In this document: positions 7,732 through 12,110 of the stretch, piece by piece
How the letters are laid out: each line of letters starts with the position of its first letter
How positions within the stretch are numbered: the stretch's first letter is position 1
Assembly: GCA_029933275.1 (NCBI GenBank)
Contig: JAOZOM010000039.1
Coordinates: 1 to 12,110, forward strand
Direction of reading: 5' to 3'
Length of the DNA: 12,110 bases
Source: Anaerolineales bacterium
Lineage (GTDB): Bacteria > Chloroflexota > Anaerolineae > Anaerolineales > Villigracilaceae
Notes under the pieces: generated by a model
The model's input: the letters and a program-made list of their open reading frames with translations, nothing else
What the model was told of the DNA's origin: nothing
The model's database searches: none
Program-made: the position numbers and the translations under genes

Positions 7732-8493
7732 TCAGCTACTTTTTACAGCGTTGCTTAAAACCCCTAAACCCTCAATATCCACATCAACTTTATCACCGTC
7801 TACGAGTGCGCCGACTCCAGCAGGGGTGCCAGTGAAAATTATATCGCCGGATTCGAGGGTCATCACCGAGGAGACGAAGGCGATGATCGTGTCAACGCTA
7901 AAGACCATATCTCGCGTGGATGCCATTTGGCGCATCTGTCCATTAACGCGACAGGTGACCACCGCATCGGCGGGATCGAAATCGGTATCAATCCAGGGAC
8001 CGAAAGGGGCGAAGGTGTCGAAGCCTTTCCCACGCGTCCATAAACGGTCAGCACGTTGGATGTCACGCGCGGTGACATCATTTCCAATCGTATAACCGAG
8101 AATATGCTCTTTTGCCTCTTCTGGGATGATATTTCGCCCGCGTTTGCCGATTACTACGACCAACTCCGCTTCATGTTCCACTTGTTGAGATTGATGCGGC
8201 AGGATGATCACGCCATCCGGATTATTAATCGCGGAGGGAGGCTTGAAAAATATCAGCGGTAATTCGGGGACTTCAGCATTATGCTCTTTGGCGTGTGCAG
8301 CATAATTGCGCCCGACACAAATAATTTTACTCGGTTGGGCAGGGGCGAGGAGGGTGGCTTCAGCGAGCGGAGTGGTTGCCTCGAGACGGCGAAACTCGCC
8401 GAAAAGGTCGCCTTCGATATCGCCGATTTTATCTTCGAGCAGCCAGCCGTAACGCGGGGATTTCTCTTCTGTTTGGTAACGTACAAAACGCAT
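7732..8493 (-). CDS. Fumarylacetoacetate hydrolase (FAH) family protein
   Basis: A 253-residue cytosolic enzyme of the FAH superfamily, which uses a divalent metal to cleave or isomerise beta-diketo acids such as acylpyruvates, fumarylpyruvate or 2-hydroxyhepta-2,4-diene-1,7-dioate. VGRNYAAHAKEH (60-71) supplies the expected His-Glu pair (H67, E70). HEAELVVVIGKRGRNI (107-122) provides metal ligands E108 and E110, and GYTIGNDVTARDIQ (133-146) a further Asp. KGFDTFAPFGPW (156-167) and TGTPAGVG near the C-terminus are standard. The short N-terminal domain and total length fit the small bacterial single-function members. The start is preceded by GGAGG at suitable spacing. No pathway partner is adjacent, so the substrate cannot be chosen; acylpyruvase or oxaloacetate decarboxylase activity is equally possible. 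It lies 115 bp upstream of the importer operon. Confidence 0.92.
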   Translation of the reverse strand: MRFVRYQTEEKSPRYGWLLEDKIGDIEGDLFGEFRRLEATTPLAEATLLAPAQPSKIICVGRNYAAHAKEHNAEVPELPLIFFKPPSAINNPDGVIILPHQSQQVEHEAELVVVIGKRGRNIIPEEAKEHILGYTIGNDVTARDIQRADRLWTRGKGFDTFAPFGPWIDTDFDPADAVVTCRVNGQMRQMASTRDMVFSVDTIIAFVSSVMTLESGDIIFTGTPAGVGALVDGDKVDVDIEGLGVLSNAVKSS

Positions 8494-8548
8494 AGGGATT
8501 CCTCCAAGATAGATAAAAATAATACCTGTAGTTTAACACAAAGTCGTG

Positions 8549-8554
8549 TATAAT
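8549..8554 (+). promoter_or_regulatory. -10 element upstream of tRNA-Val leader
   Basis: A perfect TATAAT lies on the plus strand about 120 bp upstream of tRNA-Val. The -35 region at 17-18 bp spacing (around 8525-8531) is poor. Transcription would begin near 8560 and run through a structured leader into the tRNA. This is the best promoter-like element seen between the divergent FAH gene and the tRNA. Confidence 0.45.
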
Positions 8555-8572
8555 ATGCGGCGCACGAGGGAC

Positions 8573-8635
8573 ACTTACTTATTGCACCCTGAACGGATGC
8601 TTGAGTGTACGCTATTCAAGTAAGTAGAGTTTTTT
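8573..8635 (+). ncRNA. Candidate structured leader or small RNA upstream of tRNA-Val
   Basis: ACTTACTT (8573-8580) pairs perfectly with AAGTAAGT (8618-8625). Inside this, TGCAC (8583-8587) can pair with GTGTA (8605-8609) with one G-U. Four bases after the outer stem comes a run of six T (8630-8635). Together with the TATAAT at 8549-8554 this could yield a free-standing RNA of about 75 nt or an attenuator in the tRNA-Val primary transcript. It does not match an RNA family I recognise, and the hairpin loop is long, so termination efficiency is uncertain. Confidence 0.3.
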
Positions 8636-8676
8636 CCTTTGTTGGTATTCTCTAGTTCCTTGAAAAAAATGTGTTA

Positions 8677-8750
8677 GGGCGCTTAGCTCAGTTGGTTAGA
8701 GCACCTCGTTTACACCGAGGGGGTCGGGGGTTCGAGTCCCTCAGCGCCCA
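8677..8750 (+). tRNA. tRNA-Val (anticodon UAC)
   Basis: A complete cloverleaf can be drawn: acceptor GGGCGCT/AGCGCCC (8677-8683 with 8743-8749), D-arm GCTC/GAGC with loop AGTTGGTTA, anticodon stem CCTCG/CGAGG with loop TTTACAC giving anticodon TAC, a five-base variable loop, and T-arm GGGGG/CCCTC (one G-U) with loop TTCGAGT. The discriminator is A8750. The CCA end is not encoded, as CAA follows, so it must be added by the nucleotidyltransferase. It reads GUA and, by wobble, other GUN valine codons. Confidence 0.97.
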
Positions 8751-8751
8751 C

Positions 8752-8786
8752 AAAAAAGCCAGTCAAATTATTGACTGGCTTTTTTT
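8752..8786. terminator. Bidirectional terminator shared by tRNA-Val and ogt
   Basis: AAAAAAGCCAGTCAA (8752-8766) and TTGACTGGCTTTTTT (8771-8785) form a perfect 15-bp arm around an ATTA loop, with flanking A- and T-runs, so it works on either strand. It begins two bases after the tRNA discriminator, and the ogt stop codon (8785-8787) overlaps its edge. The two convergent genes therefore share one compact terminator. Confidence 0.93.
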
Positions 8787-9309
8787 ATGCCAATACAGTC
8801 CCCTCCATTTGTAATAGCCATTTCTTGATAGCCAAACCGCCGCCATAGCCGCGTAGCTTTCCGGCTGCGCCTAAAACGCGATGACAAGGAATCACCAAAG
8901 GCATGGGATTTGTCGCCTCGGCACGTCCCACTGCTCGCGCAGAACGTGGTTTTCCAATTTGCTCTGAAATTTTCCCGTAGGTACTCGTTTGCCCATAGGG
9001 AATTGCGAAAGTCGCCAAAAGAACCTCTCGTTGGAAAGGACGCATCCAAGACCAATCAATCTCTATGGTGAATTGGCGGCGTTCTCCTGCCAAATATTCG
9101 TTCAGTTCTTGAGCTATTTTTGTCAATTTGTGTGGGTTTTCTTCAATAGACATTTTTAGGCGGCGAGTTAGATAATCCAATAATTTAGCACGGTTTGTCT
9201 CCCACTCCACCGCGACCAATCCCCGCTCAGAGCAGGCGAGCCAAATCTCCCCGATGGGCGTATCTTTTAGACTGTTGAAATAAATCGTAGCTGCGGGTGA
9301 ATTTGCCAT
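8785..9309 (-). CDS. ogt: Methylated-DNA--[protein]-cysteine S-methyltransferase
   Basis: A 174-residue suicide DNA-repair protein that transfers the alkyl group from O6-alkylguanine (and O4-alkylthymine) to its own cysteine. The active-site segment NPMPLVIPCHRVLG is intact, with acceptor Cys142 and the following His-Arg. The preceding SARAVGRAEATNP carries the recognition-helix arginine (R125) and the conserved Asn134, and YGQTSTYGKISEQIG (105-119) contains the helix-turn-helix tyrosine. The N-terminal 85 or so residues are the variable ribonuclease-H-like domain. There is no Ada-type zinc or AraC domain, so it is a stand-alone Ogt-type enzyme. The start is supported by TGGAGG seven bases upstream. 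A minus-strand TACAAT about 30 bp upstream is a possible -10, but no good -35 accompanies it. Confidence 0.95.
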   Translation of the reverse strand: MANSPAATIYFNSLKDTPIGEIWLACSERGLVAVEWETNRAKLLDYLTRRLKMSIEENPHKLTKIAQELNEYLAGERRQFTIEIDWSWMRPFQREVLLATFAIPYGQTSTYGKISEQIGKPRSARAVGRAEATNPMPLVIPCHRVLGAAGKLRGYGGGLAIKKWLLQMEGTVLA

Positions 9310-9363
9310 GGGCGCCTCCAGAATATTCTTTTCTATTGTAGCAGAAGAAGATGAACCATGAGG

Positions 9364-9390
9364 AATCCTTTCCCTTCAAGGGAAGGGATT
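9364..9390. other. Strong hairpin in the ogt / dehydrogenase intergenic region
   Basis: AATCCTTTCCC (9364-9374) pairs with GGGAAGGGATT (9380-9390), with a single G-U, around a 5-nt TTCAA loop. A short T-run (9389-9392) follows on the plus strand, but no plus-strand gene ends here. It shares an ATGAACC-like 5' flank and the TTCCCTT...GGAAGGG core with the hairpin at 2863-2896, suggesting a small dispersed repeat. Confidence 0.5.
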
Positions 9391-9441
9391 TTCGAGAAAA
9401 AAAATACATTTTCCTTACACAAATGATAACTAGGGGGTGTC

Positions 9442-9463
9442 CGTAGGGTAATCGTAGGGTAAG
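9442..9463. repeat. 11-bp tandem direct repeat
   Basis: CGTAGGGTAAT (9442-9452) and CGTAGGGTAAG (9453-9463) are adjacent copies differing only in the last base; a further CGT begins a partial third unit at 9464. The spacing of about one helical turn is that of head-to-tail operator sites such as those bound by PhoB/OmpR-type regulators. It is about 145 bp upstream of the plus-strand TATAAT and 132 bp upstream of the ogt start, so either gene could be the target. Confidence 0.5.
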
Positions 9464-9533
9464 CGTCAAGCAGACTCTTAATGCCTATGTTAATATATTG
9501 TCAAGAAGTGATTTCTCTTCTCCTCCTTTCAAA

Positions 9534-9564
9534 AGAGAGCCAAGGTCGGCGTCCTTGGCTCTCT
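9534..9564. terminator. Perfect 12-bp hairpin upstream of the dehydrogenase promoter
   Basis: AGAGAGCCAAGG (9534-9545) and CCTTGGCTCTCT (9553-9564) pair perfectly around a 7-nt loop. In the minus direction it is followed by TTTT, in the plus direction only by CGATTT. It lies upstream of the TATAAT at 9588, outside the expected dehydrogenase transcript, and no recognised gene ends at it, so what it would terminate is unclear. Confidence 0.45.
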
Positions 9565-9587
9565 CGATTTAATCTAAAATCACGGGG

Positions 9588-9612
9588 TATAATGCAGAAA
9601 AAAATTAAAGGA
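9588..9612 (+). promoter_or_regulatory. Promoter -10 and ribosome-binding site of the dehydrogenase-like gene
   Basis: A perfect TATAAT (9588-9593) lies 24 bp upstream of the ATG; a weak -35 (TCGATT, 9564-9569) is at 18-bp spacing. The transcript would start near 9600, leaving a leader of about 18 nt that carries AAAGGA (9607-9612), a good Shine-Dalgarno site for the ATG at 9618. Confidence 0.55.
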
Positions 9613-9617
9613 TAACT

Positions 9618-10598
9618 ATGACTATTCAATTGACTATCATCGGTTTGGGGCAAATCGGCACATCCATTGGGCTGGCTCTTTCTGAGCATAAAAGCCTCCT
9701 GCGAGTGGGTCACGATAAAAAGATGACCACCGCCAAAACTGCAAAAAAAATGGGCGCAGTAGATAAAATCAATCGCAATCTCCCCAGTTCTGTACGGGAT
9801 GCGGATATCATCATTCTGAGTTTGCCTTTTAGCGAGATCAGGGAAACTTTGGGTTATATCAAAGAAGATTTGAAAGAGGATGTGGTGATTCTGGATACCG
9901 CACCGAGCAAAGTGGCAACGAATAAATGGGTGCGAGAGATTCTTCCGGCGGGATGCGCGTATATCGGGCTTGCTCCCGTTATCAATCCCTTTTATCTCGA
10001 CGAGAAAGAGGTCGGCGTTAACGCGGCTCGAGCCGATCTTTTCGAGAAAAGCGTCACGATGATCGCCGCATCGCCCACCGCTTCGGGAGCCGCGATTCAA
10101 CTTGCGGCGGATTTGGTGCAGCTTTACGGCTCACATCCTCTTTTTGCTGACATCGCCGAAGTGGACGGGGTGATGTCATCTGCACATCTCTTGCCACAGT
10201 TGGTCGCATTTGCTTTGCTTGATGCAACGGTAGATGCGCCGGGGTGGGGGGAAGCACGCAAATTTGCAGGGCGAGCCTATGCTGCTACAACGGAAGCAAG
10301 CCCAAAAAACGAGGGTACCGCTTCTTTATCCCATGCCGCCCTAATGAATAAAGAAAACGTCAATCGCGTTTTAGAGGGGATGATCGCATCCCTCCAAAAT
10401 ATCCAAAAAATGATTGCAGATGATGATGTCGATGCGCTGATTGAGCTTTTGTCGCAAGCCGAAAAGGGACGTGAAAAGTGGTTAAACGAGCGCAGGTCTG
10501 CCGAGTGGTTGCTACGCGGCGAAAAGGGCGATCCCGTGCAATTAGGCGGAATTGCCGAGCGGTTCTTTGGTTTTAAGCAGAGAAAGCCGATTAAATAA
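9618..10598 (+). CDS. Prephenate dehydrogenase-like NAD(P)-binding protein (divergent TyrA-fold)
   Basis: A 326-residue protein with the order of a prephenate/arogenate dehydrogenase: an N-terminal Rossmann fold (IIGLGQIGTSIG, 7-18; Asp33 at the end of the second strand, favouring NAD), VVILDTAPSK (89-98) matching the family's D-x-x-S-K strand, and an all-helical C-terminal half with VDGVMSSAHLLPQLVAFAL (182-200), the counterpart of the SHLPH helix. The family's catalytic HPMAG loop is replaced by APVIN (119-123), so the key histidine is Ala119. Either the enzyme is strongly diverged or it catalyses another oxidation. Prephenate dehydrogenase activity should therefore not be assumed; related beta-hydroxyacid or imine dehydrogenases are alternatives. 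No ACT or chorismate mutase domain is attached. Its stop overlaps the next start (TAATG). Confidence 0.8.
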   Translation: MTIQLTIIGLGQIGTSIGLALSEHKSLLRVGHDKKMTTAKTAKKMGAVDKINRNLPSSVRDADIIILSLPFSEIRETLGYIKEDLKEDVVILDTAPSKVATNKWVREILPAGCAYIGLAPVINPFYLDEKEVGVNAARADLFEKSVTMIAASPTASGAAIQLAADLVQLYGSHPLFADIAEVDGVMSSAHLLPQLVAFALLDATVDAPGWGEARKFAGRAYAATTEASPKNEGTASLSHAALMNKENVNRVLEGMIASLQNIQKMIADDDVDALIELLSQAEKGREKWLNERRSAEWLLRGEKGDPVQLGGIAERFFGFKQRKPIK

Positions 10599-10843
10599 TG
10601 CCTTTTTTTTGCTATATGGTTGAGTGTGCAGACGGGACTTTTTATACCGGCTGGTCGACAGACCCTGAGCGGCGCGTCAAAACGCATAACGCGGGGCGAG
10701 GCGCAAGATATACGAAGATGCGCCGCCCTGTGAAGTTGATTTATGTGGAGGAACTGCCCGATAAGAGCAGTGCGTTGAAACGGGAGCGGGCGATCAAAAA
10801 ATTGCCCCGAAAGAAAAAAGAGAAATTGTTATTGAGCGAGTAA
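10598..10843 (+). CDS. GIY-YIG nuclease-domain protein (YhbQ/UPF0213 type)
   Basis: An 81-residue protein consisting of one GIY-YIG domain. The first motif is degenerate (FFCYMVEC, Y6), followed by GTFYTGWSTDPERRV (13-27) with the YTG element and conserved Arg26, His30-Asn31, and the metal-binding Glu63 in SALKRERAIKKL. The lysine-rich tail is usual for this small family. Members are related to the UvrC and SLX1 nuclease domain; cellular function is poorly defined. The start codon overlaps the upstream stop by one base (TAATG), implying translational coupling and one transcript with the dehydrogenase-like gene. A terminator follows the stop immediately. Confidence 0.9.
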   Translation: MPFFCYMVECADGTFYTGWSTDPERRVKTHNAGRGARYTKMRRPVKLIYVEELPDKSSALKRERAIKKLPRKKKEKLLLSE

Positions 10844-10849
10844 AAAAAG

Positions 10850-10883
10850 AACGCCAAGATAATCAAAATCTTGGCGTTTTTTT
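10850..10883. terminator. Bidirectional terminator between convergent genes
   Basis: AACGCCAAGAT (10850-10860) and ATCTTGGCGTT (10868-10878) form a perfect 11-bp stem with a 7-nt loop. Seven T (10877-10883) follow on the plus strand and seven A (10842-10848) precede it, giving a T-run on the minus strand. It ends the dehydrogenase/GIY-YIG unit and probably also the convergent phosphoribosyltransferase gene. Confidence 0.93.
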
Positions 10884-10921
10884 GTGCGTATGGCGTAAGA
10901 AATGCGTTGTAATTTTAAATT

Positions 10922-11473
10922 CTATTCCGTAAATAAAGGAATATGCCCCAAGCTGACGATATTTTCCCATTTAGCTCGGTCACCTTCGGTGAGAATTGCT
11001 GCTTCGGCAACAACTTCTGCTTCGGCTTTATTCATTAGCATCCGCATCCCTTGCAGGGTGGAGCCGGTGCTGATGACATCATCTACCAGAACAACTTTTT
11101 TCCCGCAGATGAGAGTGTGGTCTTTTTCGTCAAGAATTAGGGTTTGTGGCTCACCGGTGGTAATAGAAAGAGTCTCGGCAGTGAGGGCTTCGCCCATATA
11201 GAGTTTATAGGATTTTCGCAAAACCGCGTAGGGCTTCCCTGTAACGACAGAGAGCGCATAAACGATGGGGATGGATTTTGCTTCGGCGGTGACGAGAACA
11301 TCATACTCTATCGAATCTAGTTTTTTGCTCAGTGCTTTTGCGCTGGCTTCAACGAGTTCGGTATCGCCGAGAATATTGAGGACGGCAATTTTCAAGCCGG
11401 GTTTAATTTCAAAAAGGGGAAGTTCGCGTTTTAGTCCTGCTATTTCAATGGGATGGCTTTCTTTAGATGACAT
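10922..11473 (-). CDS. Purine-type phosphoribosyltransferase
   Basis: A 183-residue cytosolic type-I phosphoribosyltransferase, starting at the ATG at 11473. The PRPP-binding loop VVLVDDVISTGST (127-139) is intact, and VTAEAKSIPIVYALSVVTGK (61-80) followed by PYAVLRKSYKLYM matches the adenine/hypoxanthine enzyme layout, where a free base plus PRPP gives the nucleoside monophosphate. Length fits Apt-like enzymes. Which base it prefers cannot be read from the sequence. The ATG at 11473 has GGAG seven bases upstream; a longer in-frame start at 11536 would add 21 residues with no conserved character and would place a -10-like TATGAT (complement of 11510-11515) inside the gene, so the shorter form is preferred. 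Purine salvage fits the nucleoside importer elsewhere in the window, but the genes are not in one operon. Confidence 0.85.
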   Translation of the reverse strand: MSSKESHPIEIAGLKRELPLFEIKPGLKIAVLNILGDTELVEASAKALSKKLDSIEYDVLVTAEAKSIPIVYALSVVTGKPYAVLRKSYKLYMGEALTAETLSITTGEPQTLILDEKDHTLICGKKVVLVDDVISTGSTLQGMRMLMNKAEAEVVAEAAILTEGDRAKWENIVSLGHIPLFTE

Positions 11474-11651
11474 TTTTTCTCCAGAAGGATATTTTAGCGC
11501 AAGTAGTTTATCATATCTTCTGCTTAGAAATGGCATAAAAAGGTAAAGTTGGCTGGTTTCAGCTGGAAAAAACCACAGATTTTTTGAAAACTTTATACGG
11601 TTTCATTTGTGAGCTGTGTGCGATAAAATTGCCTAAAAACTCTTTTCCCCT

Positions 11652-11670
11652 TGTCTACATTTTGTGGACA
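11652..11670. promoter_or_regulatory. Operator-like palindrome TGTCTACA-TTT-TGTGGACA
   Basis: Two 8-bp arms, TGTCTACA (11652-11659) and TGTGGACA (11663-11670), are inverted around TTT with one mismatched pair. A TAAAAT (11680-11685) follows ten bp downstream on the plus strand. The symmetry is that of a dimeric repressor site, but it could also be part of the end of a mobile element, since it directly precedes the TnpA-like remnant. No intact gene follows. Confidence 0.35.
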
Positions 11671-11684
11671 CCCCTTTGCTAAAA

Positions 11685-11768
11685 TTAGAGCCATCAGATA
11701 AACAGTTGGGCGTGGCGGGGTTGGGGAAGGGAGTCCACGCAAATCTAATATTCAAGAATTGGCAGTAA
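11685..11768 (+). pseudogene. Possible remnant of an IS66-type TnpA (orf1) gene
   Basis: The plus-strand frame ending at TAA 11766-11768 reads LEPSDKQLGVAGLGKGVHAN, then LIFKNWQ and stop. It resembles the helix-turn-helix segment of IS66 orf1 proteins, whose typical form is SVA..A...GV.ANL.FKW+. The fit requires about two residues missing before KGVHAN and an altered reading at the FK-W junction, where an extra codon or small frameshift would explain NWQ. There is no start codon or ribosome-binding site, and no orf2 or transposase follows. Recognition is by eye over about 20 residues, so it is tentative. Confidence 0.3.
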
Positions 11769-11841
11769 TCAGGAAGAGAGGTATTACGGCACATAAACGT
11801 GGGGACTGATTTAGAGATGCAAAGTCTTAAAATTTTTAACA

Positions 11842-11910
11842 CGAATTGCGCGAATTTAGCGAATGTCGCGAAAAAAACTTAAAAAAATCGTATTTTTCGC
11901 GCTTTTCGCG
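11842..11910. repeat. Mirrored 9-bp periodic array
   Basis: On the plus strand CGAA recurs at exactly 9-bp steps (11842, 11851, 11860, 11869), giving units CGAATTGCG, CGAATTTAG, CGAATGTCG and CGAAAAAAA. On the minus strand CGA recurs at the same step, reading from 11908, 11899 and 11890. The two halves face each other across an A/T-rich core, and CGCGAAAAA (11867-11875) can pair with TTTTTCGCG (11893-11901). The result is a long imperfect inverted repeat with internal tandem structure. Confidence 0.6.
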
Positions 11911-12110
11911 TTGAAAAAGTGATAGTTTAAAGTGCTTGCCAGATATTTCAAGACTCAAATCATCTTGTTTTGGCAAAATATTTTTACCACGTTTAACTAC
12001 CGTGATACCGGAAGAGAGCTACTGCCAATTTTTGAATATTTTTATGAAGTTCTACAGAAACCTGTATTGATATCTCCTGATATACTTAGTCTCCTATGAG
12101 GTTAGGTAGA

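Larger units (their letters stand above)
11537..12110. other. Intergenic region without a convincing gene
   Basis: About 570 bp with many stops in all frames and no open frame supported by a ribosome-binding site and recognisable protein. It is A+T-rich, especially beyond 11820. It holds an operator-like palindrome (11652-11670), a short IS66 TnpA-like remnant (11685-11768) and a mirrored 9-bp repeat array (11842-11910), each listed separately. From about 11912 to the end nothing definite was found. Confidence 0.6.

Noticed and set aside
8677..8750. tRNA-Val as an integration site for a mobile element
   Set aside because: No integrase gene and no direct repeat of the tRNA 3' end was found in the window; the tRNA is followed directly by a terminator and ogt.
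9227..9469. An 80-residue minus-strand open frame upstream of ogt
   Set aside because: It overlaps the strongly supported start of ogt in another frame and reads through the hairpin and direct repeat without any recognisable domain.
9420..9600. A T-box or tyrosine-linked leader ahead of the dehydrogenase-like gene
   Set aside because: The conserved T-box sequence (AGGGTGG-type) is absent, and the promoter at 9588 lies downstream of the hairpins, leaving only about 18 nt of leader.
9501..10100. A 199-residue minus-strand open frame
   Set aside because: It is antisense to the dehydrogenase-like gene, which has clear family motifs, a promoter and a ribosome-binding site. The antisense product matches nothing recognisable.
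11633..11842. A 69-residue minus-strand open frame
   Set aside because: It runs antisense across the palindrome and the TnpA-like remnant and overlaps the edge of the 9-bp array. It shows no family motif and no Shine-Dalgarno site, so it is probably a by-product of the repeats.
11932..12099. A 55-codon plus-strand open frame from GTG 11932 to TGA 12097-12099
   Set aside because: It has no ATG start, no ribosome-binding site and no recognisable motif, and it lies in A+T-rich DNA. A run of this length is expected by chance.

Overview
This is a 12.1-kb bacterial chromosomal window of medium G+C content. It most likely comes from Chloroflexota (Anaerolineae-like). That is inferred from gene content: a complete 'YYY' (DUF2298) multi-pass membrane protein and a lipoprotein with an NBR1-type Ig-like domain, both frequent in that phylum. 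They sit among compact housekeeping genes with good Shine-Dalgarno sites. No rRNA, CRISPR array, phage module or intact transposase is visible.

Layout. (1) 34-2811, minus strand: a two-gene unit, DUF952 protein then the YYY membrane protein. (2) 2907-3794, minus: a lipoprotein with an NBR1-like Ig domain. (3) 3930-7616, minus: a tight three-gene ABC importer operon (permease, permease, double ATPase) of the BmpA-associated purine-nucleoside type, ending in a clear Rho-independent terminator at 3880-3907; no substrate-binding lipoprotein gene is in the window. (4) 7732-8493, minus: an FAH-family hydrolase/isomerase. (5) 8549-8786: a plus-strand promoter, a structured leader and tRNA-Val(UAC), sharing a bidirectional terminator with the convergent DNA-repair gene ogt (8785-9309, minus). 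(6) 9310-9617: a hairpin-rich intergenic stretch with an 11-bp direct repeat and a TATAAT promoter. (7) 9618-10843, plus: a divergent prephenate-dehydrogenase-like protein overlapping a GIY-YIG nuclease-domain gene, closed by a bidirectional terminator. (8) 10922-11473, minus: a purine-type phosphoribosyltransferase. (9) 11537-12110: no convincing gene, but a short IS66 TnpA-like coding remnant, a TGTCTACA/TGTGGACA operator-like palindrome and a mirrored array of 9-bp units.

Functionally, the nucleoside importer and the phosphoribosyltransferase would both suit purine salvage, although they are about 3.3 kb apart and in separate transcription units. The rest are mostly unlinked housekeeping functions (alkylation repair, carboxylic-acid catabolism, tRNA). 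I see no obvious multi-gene novel system. The most unusual signals are a 63-bp heptamer tandem array inside the YYY gene, a dehydrogenase lacking the family's catalytic HPMAG histidine, the mirrored 9-bp array, and a possible small structured RNA upstream of tRNA-Val.
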